From a bacterium (GTDB lineage: Bacteria > Actinomycetota > UBA4738 > HRBIN12), in assembly GCA_023251895.1 (NCBI GenBank), contig JAHEXX010000006.1:5429-39638 (forward strand): 34,210 nucleotides of DNA. The letters run 5' to 3'. This document shows, in pieces, positions 21,051 to 29,011 of the stretch. Position 1 is the stretch's first letter; each line of letters begins with the position of its first letter. A model generated the notes under the pieces. The model ran no database searches. It was not told where the DNA came from and saw only the letters and a list, made by a program, of their open reading frames with translations. The translations under genes and the position numbers were made by a program.

Positions 21051-21947
21051 CTACACCTGGAACCCGACGAACTCCTGGGTCGCCTTCGCGCGCTGACCCC
21101 GGGAGACGCGCCAGAAGAAGAGCAGGCCGATGCCGACTGCCACGATCGTGGCTGCGAGCATGAAGGTGGCTGCCGCATTCACCGCGGGCGTTGGAGCCGC
21201 CCGGGCGGCATCGTAGATCTTGACCGAGAGCGGTTCGGTTCCACTCCCCCCTGACAGGTAATTCACCGTCACGAAGTCGTCGACCGTGTCGGCGAAGACC
21301 AGCACCGCGCTCGCGAAGATGGCCGGGTACAGGAGGGGCAGCAAGACGCGCTGGACGGCCTGTGTCGGCGACCCACCGAGGTCCATCGCCGCCTCTTCGT
21401 ATTGACGCCCGATCGAGAGGATCCGAGCTCGCACGATGATGACCGGGTAGGAGATCTGGAACGTGATCAGCCCGAGCAGTTCGGTCGCGGTCCCGAGATG
21501 CACGAGGTCCTTGAGGAAGAAGAGGAAGAACAGGAACAGCGAGACGCCGACGATGATCTCGGGGATGACGAAGGAGAGAAGCATCGTGAAATTCGCGAGG
21601 CCCGGCCCTCTGCCCCGCCAGCGGTCCAGCCCGATCGCGAAGGCCGTCCCGAGGCCGACCGAGACGGCCATCGTCACAATGCCCAGACGGAGCGTCTGGA
21701 AGATTGCCGTCCGAAGGTCCGGGTCGTACAGGAGGGATTCCCTGAGCGATGGGTTCCCCGTCCACCACCGCAAGGAGAAACCCTGCCACGTGGTGCGGGA
21801 ACGGCCGGCGTTGAAGGAGAACGCGATGGCGATCAGGACCGGAACGATCGACCAGGCGAGGTACCCCCACGTCACCGCTGCCAGGAACCGCGGCCTGCGC
21901 CAAGGGTTCCTCCACCAACGCCCGACGCGAGTCGCACCCGGGTTCAC
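21051..21947 (-). CDS. potC: ABC importer permease, PotC type
   Basis: A 298-residue inner-membrane permease with six predicted membrane segments. The EAA loop coupling to the ATPase reads EEAAMDLGGSPTQAVQRVLLP, and the family region FADTVDDFVTVNYLSG is typical of PotC. It would form the channel with PotB. The GTG start overlaps the potB stop by four bases (GTGA), so the two are co-translated. Its stop lies against the potA stop on the opposite strand with no gap. It has an unusually polar N-terminus rich in Trp and Arg (GRWWRNPWRRPR). Substrate specificity within the polyamine/opine group is not visible in the sequence. Confidence 0.9.
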   Translation of the reverse strand: MNPGATRVGRWWRNPWRRPRFLAAVTWGYLAWSIVPVLIAIAFSFNAGRSRTTWQGFSLRWWTGNPSLRESLLYDPDLRTAIFQTLRLGIVTMAVSVGLGTAFAIGLDRWRGRGPGLANFTMLLSFVIPEIIVGVSLFLFFLFFLKDLVHLGTATELLGLITFQISYPVIIVRARILSIGRQYEEAAMDLGGSPTQAVQRVLLPLLYPAIFASAVLVFADTVDDFVTVNYLSGGSGTEPLSVKIYDAARAAPTPAVNAAATFMLAATIVAVGIGLLFFWRVSRGQRAKATQEFVGFQV

Positions 21948-22912
21948 AGTCCGGCCTCCGTGGCGCGTTTCGTGCTCCGCAGGTAGTACGCGAGTGGGAT
22001 CAGAAGCAGCACGACCAGGATCAGGACGAGGGACCCGGCCTGGGGCCCTCCCCCGGGGCTTGCGACCGCATTGTCGATCAGGTTGCCGTACATCGATGTC
22101 TTGACGCCGCCGATCAGGTTGTTCGTGAAGTAGTCGCCGAACATCGGCAGCGATACGATCACCAGACCCGCCAGGATCGCCTGTCTCGACAGCGGCAAAG
22201 TGACCCGCAGGAAGGTTCGTGCGGGGCTGGCCCCCAGATCACGTCCCGACTCCAGGAGGCTCTGGTCGATGCGGTCGAGCTGGCCATACAGGGGCAAGAT
22301 CATGTACGGGATGTAGCCGTAGACGAGACCCAGGACCACCGTGACCGGTCGGCCGGACAGCCAGTTGACGGGCGCGGAGGTCAGGTGCAGTTTGATCAGG
22401 AACCGGTTGATGACCCCGTCCGTCAGCAGAAGGCTCTGCCACGCGTAGATCCGCATCAGGTAGCTGATGAAGAACGGGGAGATCAGCAGCACGAGGTAGA
22501 GGCCCTTCAGCCGGCCTCCGTGCCGAGCCACGAAATACGCGACCACGTAGCCGAGCACCAGGCACGACAGGCTGGCCGCCGGCACGTAGACGAGGGTTCG
22601 GATCAGGGCTGGCTTGTAGAAGGGGTTGGTTCCGACGAACCTCGTGAGGGTCTGGTTGAAGGTCGCGAAGCTCCAGTACCAGGGCTGGTAGACGGGCAAG
22701 GGGTTCTGGAAGATGTCGACCGTGCCGAAGGCGATCGCGAGCACGACGTAGAAAGGCAGGACGAAGAGCAGCGCCAGCCACAAGATCGCCGGCGTCGCGA
22801 ACGACGGCCAGTACCACCTTGGATACCAAGCCCCGGACTCCCGGTTCCCTCGGGCCCGCCTCTCGGCGGTGGGCTCGGGCGCAGCCTCCGGAGCGGCGAC
22901 CTCGCTACGCAC
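21944..22912 (-). CDS. potB: ABC importer permease, PotB type
   Basis: A 322-residue inner-membrane permease. A 35-residue polar N-terminus leads into about six membrane segments (SFATPAILWLALLFVLPFYV, ALIRTLVYVPAASLSCLVLG, YLVLLISPFFISYLMRIYAW). The EAA loop is LLESGRDLGASPARTFLRVTLP, and SLPMFGDYFTNNLIGG matches PotB. The large periplasmic loop between segments 1 and 2 is usual for PotB. GTG start 22912 overlaps the potD stop by eight bases, and its own stop overlaps the potC start, so potD-potB-potC form one operon. It pairs with PotC as the heterodimeric pore. Confidence 0.9.
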   Translation of the reverse strand: MRSEVAAPEAAPEPTAERRARGNRESGAWYPRWYWPSFATPAILWLALLFVLPFYVVLAIAFGTVDIFQNPLPVYQPWYWSFATFNQTLTRFVGTNPFYKPALIRTLVYVPAASLSCLVLGYVVAYFVARHGGRLKGLYLVLLISPFFISYLMRIYAWQSLLLTDGVINRFLIKLHLTSAPVNWLSGRPVTVVLGLVYGYIPYMILPLYGQLDRIDQSLLESGRDLGASPARTFLRVTLPLSRQAILAGLVIVSLPMFGDYFTNNLIGGVKTSMYGNLIDNAVASPGGGPQAGSLVLILVVLLLIPLAYYLRSTKRATEAGL

Positions 22913-24233
22913 CTGCGCTGATCTCGTCCCAGGCGTCGGTCCACAGCTGGTTCGCGGCGGGGGTCATCTCCAGGAGCGTGTAGCCCTTGTCGAACTGTTC
23001 CGGCACCACGACGGCCTGGGAGAGACCGGTTGGGTAGAGCAGGTTCCCCGCCGCGTCGTAGGCGACGTCGATCTTGGTGGGGAGCTTCGCCGGAACCAAT
23101 GCGTCGGGGTTGATCGAGGTCATGGGGGATTGGTAGCCGTTGTAGTCCGCGAAGTTCAGGTACGAATTCTTCTGATCCAGCATGAAATTCAGGAACTCGT
23201 GCGCCAGCCGGGGGTTCTGTCCGCCCTTGGGGATGACCATCAGGTCGTTTCCGATCATGCCGCCGTTCTGCGGGTACCAGTAGCCCCACACGTCGTTCGG
23301 CGTGCCGGGGGGTGCGTTGTACACATACGCGTTGACGATGTCACCGGACCACGACTGCCCAACCCACATATCGTCGTGTGCCATCCGGACGTAGATGCCG
23401 TTGATCTTCTTATAGGGATCCGTCGCGTCGATCATCCCAAGGAGGTCCTCCTTGGCGGTGTTGATGGCGTCGGGGTTGCCCGTGTTGACGTCGGTGATCC
23501 CGTTCTTGAGCAGGGCCATACCGATGGTCTCACGGTAGTCGTCGTAGATCGAGACCCGGCCCTTCCACGTCGGGTCCCAGAGGACCTCGTACGGATTGTC
23601 GCGCCCTCCCACCTCGTCGTCGTTCAGGTGGTCCCTGCGATAGGCGATGCCGGTCGTGTAGATCGCGTACGGCACCGAGTAGCGCCACTTCTGGTCGTAG
23701 AAGGGGTTCTGGAACTCCGGCCAGTAGTTGGCGGCGAGGTTCGGGATCAGCTCTTGCTGGAGAGGTCTCAGCTGTTTCGCGATGACGAGCCGGGTGAGCT
23801 CCGACGGATCGGGGAAGAACACATCGGCCTGCACCTGGCCGCTCTGGAGCTTCGCGATCGCGGGGTTGATGTCGTAGAACCACGTGATCTCGACCTTCAC
23901 GTTGTAGTCGGCGAACTTCTTCTCGAACGCGTCGCGGGCGAGCTTGGGCCAGATGTAGTAGTCCCAGTTGTAGATCTTCAGGGTCGCGTCCCGTTCGATC
24001 GGTGTGTCGGGGGCGATCGGCTGCTCGAAGAGCGGCAGGGTCACGGGGTTGTCGCGGCGAGCCGGATGCGCGAGCAGGTTCTCGATGCTGGTGCCCGAGG
24101 CGACGGGCTGCTGGCTCCCGGGCTTGGCGCATGCCTCGAGGAGGGCGCCCAGGCTCGGAAGAGCGAGCGCGGTGCCTCCAGCACCTCGCAGGAAGTCTCG
24201 CCGAGAGATCAGACGCCGTCTGGCTGGATGCAT
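22905..24233 (-). CDS. potD: Polyamine-type ABC substrate-binding lipoprotein exported by Tat
   Basis: A 442-residue binding protein. The N-terminus carries a twin-arginine motif SRRDFLRG (10-17), a hydrophobic stretch and a lipobox ending at Cys35 (LLEAC), so it should be exported folded and lipid-anchored outside the membrane. The mature part follows the PotD/PotF pattern: LKIYNWDYYIWPKLARDAFEKK, VKVEITWFYDINPAIAKL, QADVFFPDPSELTRLV, VPYAIYTTGIAYRRDHL and NDLMVIPKGGQNPRLAHEFL. Polyamine specificity is not proven; the family also binds other cationic or opine-like solutes. ATG 24233 is chosen because AAGGAGG lies six bases before it; an upstream ATG at 24347 would put 38 residues before the Tat signal. 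It is the first gene of the potDBC operon. Confidence 0.9.
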   Translation of the reverse strand: MHPARRRLISRRDFLRGAGGTALALPSLGALLEACAKPGSQQPVASGTSIENLLAHPARRDNPVTLPLFEQPIAPDTPIERDATLKIYNWDYYIWPKLARDAFEKKFADYNVKVEITWFYDINPAIAKLQSGQVQADVFFPDPSELTRLVIAKQLRPLQQELIPNLAANYWPEFQNPFYDQKWRYSVPYAIYTTGIAYRRDHLNDDEVGGRDNPYEVLWDPTWKGRVSIYDDYRETIGMALLKNGITDVNTGNPDAINTAKEDLLGMIDATDPYKKINGIYVRMAHDDMWVGQSWSGDIVNAYVYNAPPGTPNDVWGYWYPQNGGMIGNDLMVIPKGGQNPRLAHEFLNFMLDQKNSYLNFADYNGYQSPMTSINPDALVPAKLPTKIDVAYDAAGNLLYPTGLSQAVVVPEQFDKGYTLLEMTPAANQLWTDAWDEISAGA

Positions 24234-24556
24234 CGCCGCCTCCTTCGCCCGTGGTGGGCCCCCTAGAGATACTGACCCACCGTTCAAATCCCCGTCCGTG
24301 CTGGGTAGCACAAGTGAGGCCCCCGCGCAAGACCTAGTCACGACCAACTAGTCCGTCGGCGAGGACGTCTAGCCGTTGATACGTCGACGAACCATGCATC
24401 TGCCTTGCCTCCGGATCGATCGTCGGGGCACGAGGCCGCGGGCGCCTTCACGACGCCCAGCGGTAGGCTACGCACGGACGGGGAGACTCCCTCATCCCGG
24501 CTCTGCGCCAGCGGAGGATTCGTCCAACCAGAGACGTCTTGAGCTAAGGAGAAGCG
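24234..24556. other. Divergent intergenic region between potD and the gene at 24557
   Basis: This 323-base stretch holds the potD ribosome site (24234-24246) and the Shine-Dalgarno AAGGAG (24546-24551) of the plus-strand gene. CTAGTC occurs twice 14 bases apart (24334-24339 and 24348-24353), and CTAGCC follows at 24369-24374. TAGGCT at 24464-24469 is a weak -10 candidate for the plus-strand gene. No RNA gene or further ORF with support was found. Confidence 0.5.
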
Positions 24557-25078
24557 ATGAGGCGGCGATGGGTCATCGTGACCGGCGCCGCCGTCGTAAT
24601 TGCTGCGGCGAGCGTCCTGTGGGTTTCCCTCGGCGGCGGTGCACCCTCGTTCGATTACCTCCGCCTGGCCCGGCCGCAGGAGATCCCGGGCTCGCTCGGC
24701 TTTGTGCTCGAGCCCCCGCCCGACGGATTCGAGCCAGCCGTCTCCCCCGACCGTGCAAAGCAGATCGCCGCCGCGAGCGCCGGGTCGGTTCCGAAGGTCA
24801 CCGAGGCCTTAGCGTCCGTCCCAGCGGCGCTGCTGGGCACAGGGGGCGAGCGCGAGGTCGCGGTCTGGGTGCTCGTCGCGAGGAGGATCTGCTACTTCGA
24901 CAACAAGGGCGATCTCGTGTCGTCCGCCAGATCGGCTTCGGCCCAACAAGAGCTTCCCACGTGCTCGCGGAAGAACCTGTCCGTGGTGCTGGTCGATGCT
25001 CGGGCGGGAAAGACGGTCGGCGCTGTTCGAGGCTACGATCTCTCGGGCGCGTGGAAGCTCGCCGTCGCCGGATCCTGA
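24557..25078 (+). CDS. Hypothetical protein with N-terminal membrane anchor
   Basis: A 173-residue protein. Residues 5-26 (WVIVTGAAVVIAAASVLWVS) form a single signal anchor, with the rest predicted outside the membrane. The body contains VLEPPPDGFEPAVSPDRAKQ, VAVWVLVARRICYFDNKGDL and SVVLVDARAGKTVGAVRGYD, which looks like a small beta-rich domain. Two cysteines (in RICYF and PTCSRK) could form a disulfide. I recognise no family. AAGGAG stands five bases before the ATG, and the gene is not closely coupled to either neighbour. Confidence 0.68.
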   Translation: MRRRWVIVTGAAVVIAAASVLWVSLGGGAPSFDYLRLARPQEIPGSLGFVLEPPPDGFEPAVSPDRAKQIAAASAGSVPKVTEALASVPAALLGTGGEREVAVWVLVARRICYFDNKGDLVSSARSASAQQELPTCSRKNLSVVLVDARAGKTVGAVRGYDLSGAWKLAVAGS

Positions 25079-25154
25079 TGCCGAGGCCGTGCGGGATCGA
25101 TCTTTCGCCGGCCTCCGCCGGGTGAGACCTGCTTCGCCGACATCGATGGACGGA

Positions 25155-25194
25155 TATCATCCTCGGGCCGTAGCCGCCGAGCACGAGATGAGGG
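25155..25194 (+). promoter_or_regulatory. Promoter candidate and ribosome site for the enoyl-CoA hydratase operon
   Basis: TATCAT (25155-25160) is a good -10 box without a clear -35. The predicted leader of about 28 bases ends in a purine-rich GAGATGAGGG before the ATG at 25195. Confidence 0.4.
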
Positions 25195-26037
25195 ATGGCC
25201 GTGGATGACGTTCCTGCCGCCGAGCCGGTCCTGCTGCACGAGGACATCGGACCTGTGCGCCGCCTGACGATGAACCGACCACAGGCCCTGAACGCGCTTT
25301 CAGGCGAGCTGATCGACGCGCTGTCCGAGGCGTTCCGGGCGGGAGCCGAGGACGGCGAAGTGCGCGTGATGATCCTGCGGGGCGCCGGCCGGGCGTTCTG
25401 CTCCGGCTACGACCTGACCGAGGACGCCGATGCCGGAGCGAAGGACTCGGTGGGCTGGTACCGGGAGCTCAAGGCATCGGCCGACCGGATGATGGAGATC
25501 TTCGACAACCCCAAGCCGGTCATCGCGCAGGTCCACAGCTACTGCCTGGCCGGCGGGTGTGACCTTATGATGATGTGCGACCTGTGCGTCTGCGCCGACG
25601 ATGCTTTCTTCGGAGAGCCCGAGATTCGGTTCGGCTCCGGCGTGGTGACGATGGTGATGCCCTGGATCCTGGGGGCCCGTAAGGCCAAGGAGCTCCTATA
25701 CACGGGGCAGGACCGCGTGACGGCGGAAGAAGCGCTCCGCATCGGACTCGTGAACAGGGTCGTGCCGCGCGACGAGCTGGACGGGGCGACGCTGGCCCTA
25801 GCCCAGGAGATCGCGAAGAACGACCCGTTCGCCGTCTCGATGACGAAGATGGCCATCAACCGGGCCTGGGAGGTTGGAGGTTTCCGGGAAGCCATCGACG
25901 CCAACACCGAGATCGACGTGCTGATCGAAACCGCCGATCTGCCCGAGCGCGCCGAGTTCCGCAGGATCACGCTGGAGCGGGGGCTGAAGGCCGCCATCGC
26001 GTGGCGCGACGCGCGGTTCCGGGGGGACGAGGCGTGA
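25195..26037 (+). CDS. Enoyl-CoA hydratase/isomerase family protein (crotonase fold)
   Basis: A 280-residue crotonase-fold protein that would hydrate or isomerise an acyl-CoA. The oxyanion-hole segments are GAGRAFCSGYDLTED (64-78) and SYCLAGGCDLMMMCDL (115-130). The acid-residue region reads FFGEPEIRFGSGVV (138-151), with Glu141 or Glu143 as catalytic candidates; the second classical Glu is not obvious. Also seen are the family's NRPQALNALSGELIDAL and ARKAKELLYTGQDRVTAEEA. The family has many reactions, so the substrate is not assigned. It overlaps the NDP-forming acyl-CoA synthetase gene by four bases (GTGA), so both probably act on the same CoA thioester. Confidence 0.86.
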   Translation: MAVDDVPAAEPVLLHEDIGPVRRLTMNRPQALNALSGELIDALSEAFRAGAEDGEVRVMILRGAGRAFCSGYDLTEDADAGAKDSVGWYRELKASADRMMEIFDNPKPVIAQVHSYCLAGGCDLMMMCDLCVCADDAFFGEPEIRFGSGVVTMVMPWILGARKAKELLYTGQDRVTAEEALRIGLVNRVVPRDELDGATLALAQEIAKNDPFAVSMTKMAINRAWEVGGFREAIDANTEIDVLIETADLPERAEFRRITLERGLKAAIAWRDARFRGDEA

Positions 26038-28136
26038 ACCCCAAGGCCATCCAGCCGGTCATCGCGCCGACGTCGATCGCGATCGTCGGGGCGTCGGAGT
26101 CGCCCGACTCGTGGGCCCCGGAGATCTACCGGAGTTTGAACCACATCGGGTACCGGGGGGCGCTCTATCCCATCAACCCGAAGTACGAGGAGGTCTGGGG
26201 CCGGCCATGCCTCAAGTCGGTGCTGGAGCTTCCCCGCGGCGTGGACCTCGCCGTGATCGTGGTGCCTGCCCGGGTGGCCGTTCGCATGGTCGACGACTGC
26301 GGGAAGGCAGGCGTACGCGGAGTGATGGTCGTCTCGTCCGGCTTCGCCGAGGCCGGCGAGGAGGGTCGCGACCTCCAGGCCGAGCTGGCCACCGTGGCCG
26401 CCCGGCACAATCTGCCTGTGCTCGGGCCCAACGTCGAGGGGTTCGTGAACTACGTCGAGCGCGTCGCGCCGTACGGTACGACCCCGCCCCCCGACCCGGT
26501 CCCCGGTGGGATCAGCGTGATATCCCAGAGCGGCACGGTGGCCTGGACCATGAACCAGATGGCGTCGGACCGGGGCGTCGGGCTCCGCATCATCCTCGGG
26601 GTCGGCAACGAGGCCGTCATCGGCCTCGGCGACATGTTCGAGTGGGCCGCGGCCGATCCCCACACCGAGCTCGTGACGAGCTACCTGGAGACGATGCGGA
26701 ACGTGGAGGGGATCGGCCGCGGCCTCGACGCGCTCCGCAAGGCCGGCAAGCCCGTCCTGATCTGCGCCCCTGCCGGCCGCAGCGAGGCCGCCCGCCGTTC
26801 CATCGTGGCACACACCGGGGCCCTCGCCGGGAACACCGGTCTCCGTGACGCGTGGCTCCGAGGGAAGGGCGTGATCCTGGTGGCCGACCCCGTCGAGATG
26901 TTCGAGGCAGCCGTGCTGCTGACCTACCACCGGAAGCTCCGGACCAACGGGGTCGCGGCGGCCCTGCAGTCCGGCGGCGCGTGCACGCTCTTCGCCGAGG
27001 CGTCGGGGGCCTCGGGGCTCACCCTTCCCGAGTTCGCCGAGGCGACCAGGCGCAACCTCCGCAAGGCCCTACCCCACTTCGCGAGCAAGAACAACCCGCT
27101 GGACGTGACGGGCCAAGCCGCGGTGGAGACGGACATGTTCGTGGGGGCACTGGAGGCGCTGGCCGACGACCCCGAGGTCGGGTTCGTGGCGTTCGACGCC
27201 TTTCCCCCGCGCCTGGAGGACGAGGAAGTATGGGCGGAACCGGTCCTGAAGCGGGTTCGGGAGCTGCAGAAGGAGACCGGCGTGGCGTTCGCCTCGGTCG
27301 CCATGAGCCCGCTCTCGTTCTCGAAGCGGGCCAAGGCGTTCGTCGAGGACGCGGGGATCCCCTTCGTCCAGGGTCACCGGGCCGCGACCGGCGCGATCCG
27401 GGCACTCGTGGATCTCCAGGAAGCGCGCGCGCGGGCCGTCTCGGCAATGGTCCCGCATCCGAACCGGGCCAGGGCCCTGCGGATCCTCCGTGGGCAGTCC
27501 GGTCCTCTCGACGAGGCGCGGGGTGCGAAGCTGCTCGAGCTGTACGGCCTGAAGCGGCCCAAGGAGCTGACCGTGGACACGCCGGAGCAGGCCGCCGCCG
27601 CAGCACGATCCATCGGGTTCCCGGTGGCGGTGAAGGCCCTTGCCCCGGAGATCCCGCACAAGGCCCGTCTGGGCGGGGTGCGACTGGGGCTCGCCACGCC
27701 GGTCGACGCCGAGGTGGCGGCCGCCGAGGTGCTGCAGGCGGTAGCGCGTGCAGGGGCGAAGAAGCCACAAGTCCTCGTGCAACATATGGTGGCGGGCAGC
27801 GAGATCCTGGTCGGCGCCGTCGTCGACGAACGGTTCGGCGCCGCAGTGACGATCCGGCCGGGCGGGGCGCTGGCGGAGGCCGGCGAGGCCGTGTTCGTCG
27901 CCGCACCTCTCACGCCGAAGCAGGCGCGGGCCTACGTGCTGGACCAGCGGAGGCGCTGCCACCTGGATCCCGGGGCCCACGACCTGGGGGCCCTGGCCCA
28001 GGCGGTCGCCGGCGTCGCTCGCGCTGCGCACGACCTGCGTGGACGGCTCGCGTCGCTGGAGGCGAACCCGCTCGTCTTGATGCGGCGGGGAGCGGTCGCC
28101 GTCGACGCCCTCGCGGAGGCTCGGCCCCCCGGGTGA
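26034..28136 (+). CDS. NDP-forming acyl-CoA synthetase (acetate-CoA ligase family)
   Basis: A 700-residue fusion of the alpha and beta parts of ADP-forming acyl-CoA synthetase. The CoA-binding Rossmann domain covers about 10-140 (SIAIVGASESPDSWAPEIYR, LYPINPKYEEVWG, VPARVAVRMVDDCG). The succinyl-CoA-ligase-like domain holds SVISQSGTVAW and the phospho-His loop IVAHTGALAGN with His260. An ATP-grasp domain occupies roughly 490-700 (LELYGLKRPKELTVDTPEQA, PVAVKALAPEIPHKARLGGV, VLVQHMVAGSEILVGAV). It would make acyl-CoA from a carboxylate, CoA and NTP, or the reverse with ATP gain. The usual GPNCxG motif reads GPNVEG here, so that Cys is absent. The GTG start overlaps the hydratase stop. It is not AMP-forming, as the ANL motifs are missing. 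Confidence 0.9.
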   Translation: MNPKAIQPVIAPTSIAIVGASESPDSWAPEIYRSLNHIGYRGALYPINPKYEEVWGRPCLKSVLELPRGVDLAVIVVPARVAVRMVDDCGKAGVRGVMVVSSGFAEAGEEGRDLQAELATVAARHNLPVLGPNVEGFVNYVERVAPYGTTPPPDPVPGGISVISQSGTVAWTMNQMASDRGVGLRIILGVGNEAVIGLGDMFEWAAADPHTELVTSYLETMRNVEGIGRGLDALRKAGKPVLICAPAGRSEAARRSIVAHTGALAGNTGLRDAWLRGKGVILVADPVEMFEAAVLLTYHRKLRTNGVAAALQSGGACTLFAEASGASGLTLPEFAEATRRNLRKALPHFASKNNPLDVTGQAAVETDMFVGALEALADDPEVGFVAFDAFPPRLEDEEVWAEPVLKRVRELQKETGVAFASVAMSPLSFSKRAKAFVEDAGIPFVQGHRAATGAIRALVDLQEARARAVSAMVPHPNRARALRILRGQSGPLDEARGAKLLELYGLKRPKELTVDTPEQAAAAARSIGFPVAVKALAPEIPHKARLGGVRLGLATPVDAEVAAAEVLQAVARAGAKKPQVLVQHMVAGSEILVGAVVDERFGAAVTIRPGGALAEAGEAVFVAAPLTPKQARAYVLDQRRRCHLDPGAHDLGALAQAVAGVARAAHDLRGRLASLEANPLVLMRRGAVAVDALAEARPPG

Positions 28137-28996
28137 TCTACGGCCTCGGCGCCGCGCTCGGCTGGGGGCTCGGGGACCTGTGGGCCGCGATGTCGGGCCG
28201 ACGGATCGGCGCCCTCGCGACCGTGGTGGTCGCCCAGCTGGTGAGCGCGATCCTCACCACTCTCATCGTCCTCGCTTCGGGAACCTCGCTCGCGCCGATG
28301 GGTCGGGTTGCCTGGTGGCTGATCCCGAACGCCGTCCTGATGTCGGGCGGCTACTTCACGCTCTACCGGGGACTGGAGCTGGGGCCCGTGGCGGTGGTCT
28401 CGCCGGTGCTCGCCAGCTACGCGGTGTTCCCGGTACTGCTCAGCGTGATGCTCCTCGGCGAGTCGCTCTCGCTGCTGATCGGCGCTGGGATCGTCGTCAC
28501 CATCGTTGGGACGGCGCTGGCCTCGACCGATCTCAGGGCGCTCGCGCGCGGAACCCACAGCATGCCGGAGGGACTCCCGTGGGCGGCAGCCTCGGTGATC
28601 CTGTTCGGCGTGGGGACATACGTGTTCGGGTGGGCGGCGCAGCGTGCCGGGTGGCTCCCGACCCTCTGGCTCACTCGCATCTCGACGACGATGGTCTTCC
28701 TGCTCGTCGGCGCCGCCGCCTGGGGGCTCGGACGCACTGAGGGTGGGCGAGCCAGGCACGAGAGGCGGGCGCTCGCGTTCGCCGCCCTGATCGGTTTCGT
28801 GGACCTGTTCGGCGCCGTGATGTACGCGTACGGCGCGGACGTCGGATACATCTCGATCGTGACCGCGGCCTCCGCGACGTACCCGATCATCCCCGTGCTC
28901 GGCAGCATGCTGTTCCTCCGCGAGCGGCCCGCGCCGAACCAATACCTCGGCGTCGTTCTCTTGGTGGGGGGGCTGCTGGCGGTCAGCCTGGGGTGA
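28133..28996 (+). CDS. EamA/DMT-family transporter
   Basis: A 287-residue membrane protein with about ten hydrophobic segments in two EamA repeats. Repeat one includes LGAALGWGLGDLWAAMSGRR, YFTLYRGLELGPVAVVSPVL and FPVLLSVMLLGESLSLLIGA. Repeat two includes WAAASVILFGVGTYVFGWAA, TAASATYPIIPVLGSMLFLR and YLGVVLLVGGLLAVSLG. The internal duplication and the ExL/GE loop residues are typical of drug/metabolite exporters. The GTG start overlaps the acyl-CoA synthetase stop by four bases (GTGA), so transport is probably linked to a product or substrate of that acyl-CoA pathway. Direction and substrate are unknown. Confidence 0.86.
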   Translation: MIYGLGAALGWGLGDLWAAMSGRRIGALATVVVAQLVSAILTTLIVLASGTSLAPMGRVAWWLIPNAVLMSGGYFTLYRGLELGPVAVVSPVLASYAVFPVLLSVMLLGESLSLLIGAGIVVTIVGTALASTDLRALARGTHSMPEGLPWAAASVILFGVGTYVFGWAAQRAGWLPTLWLTRISTTMVFLLVGAAAWGLGRTEGGRARHERRALAFAALIGFVDLFGAVMYAYGADVGYISIVTAASATYPIIPVLGSMLFLRERPAPNQYLGVVLLVGGLLAVSLG

Positions 28997-29011
28997 GCGC
29001 GCCGCGGGTGG

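Noticed and set aside
22869-24266. A 465-codon plus-strand open frame opposite potD
   Set aside because: It is antisense to a protein with clear Tat signal and binding-protein motifs; the translation is Val/Arg/Asp-rich without recognisable domains.
24281-24310. A tRNA T-arm-like string (GTTCAAATCC) upstream of potD
   Set aside because: The flanking bases do not pair as a T-stem and no acceptor, anticodon or D arm can be built around it.
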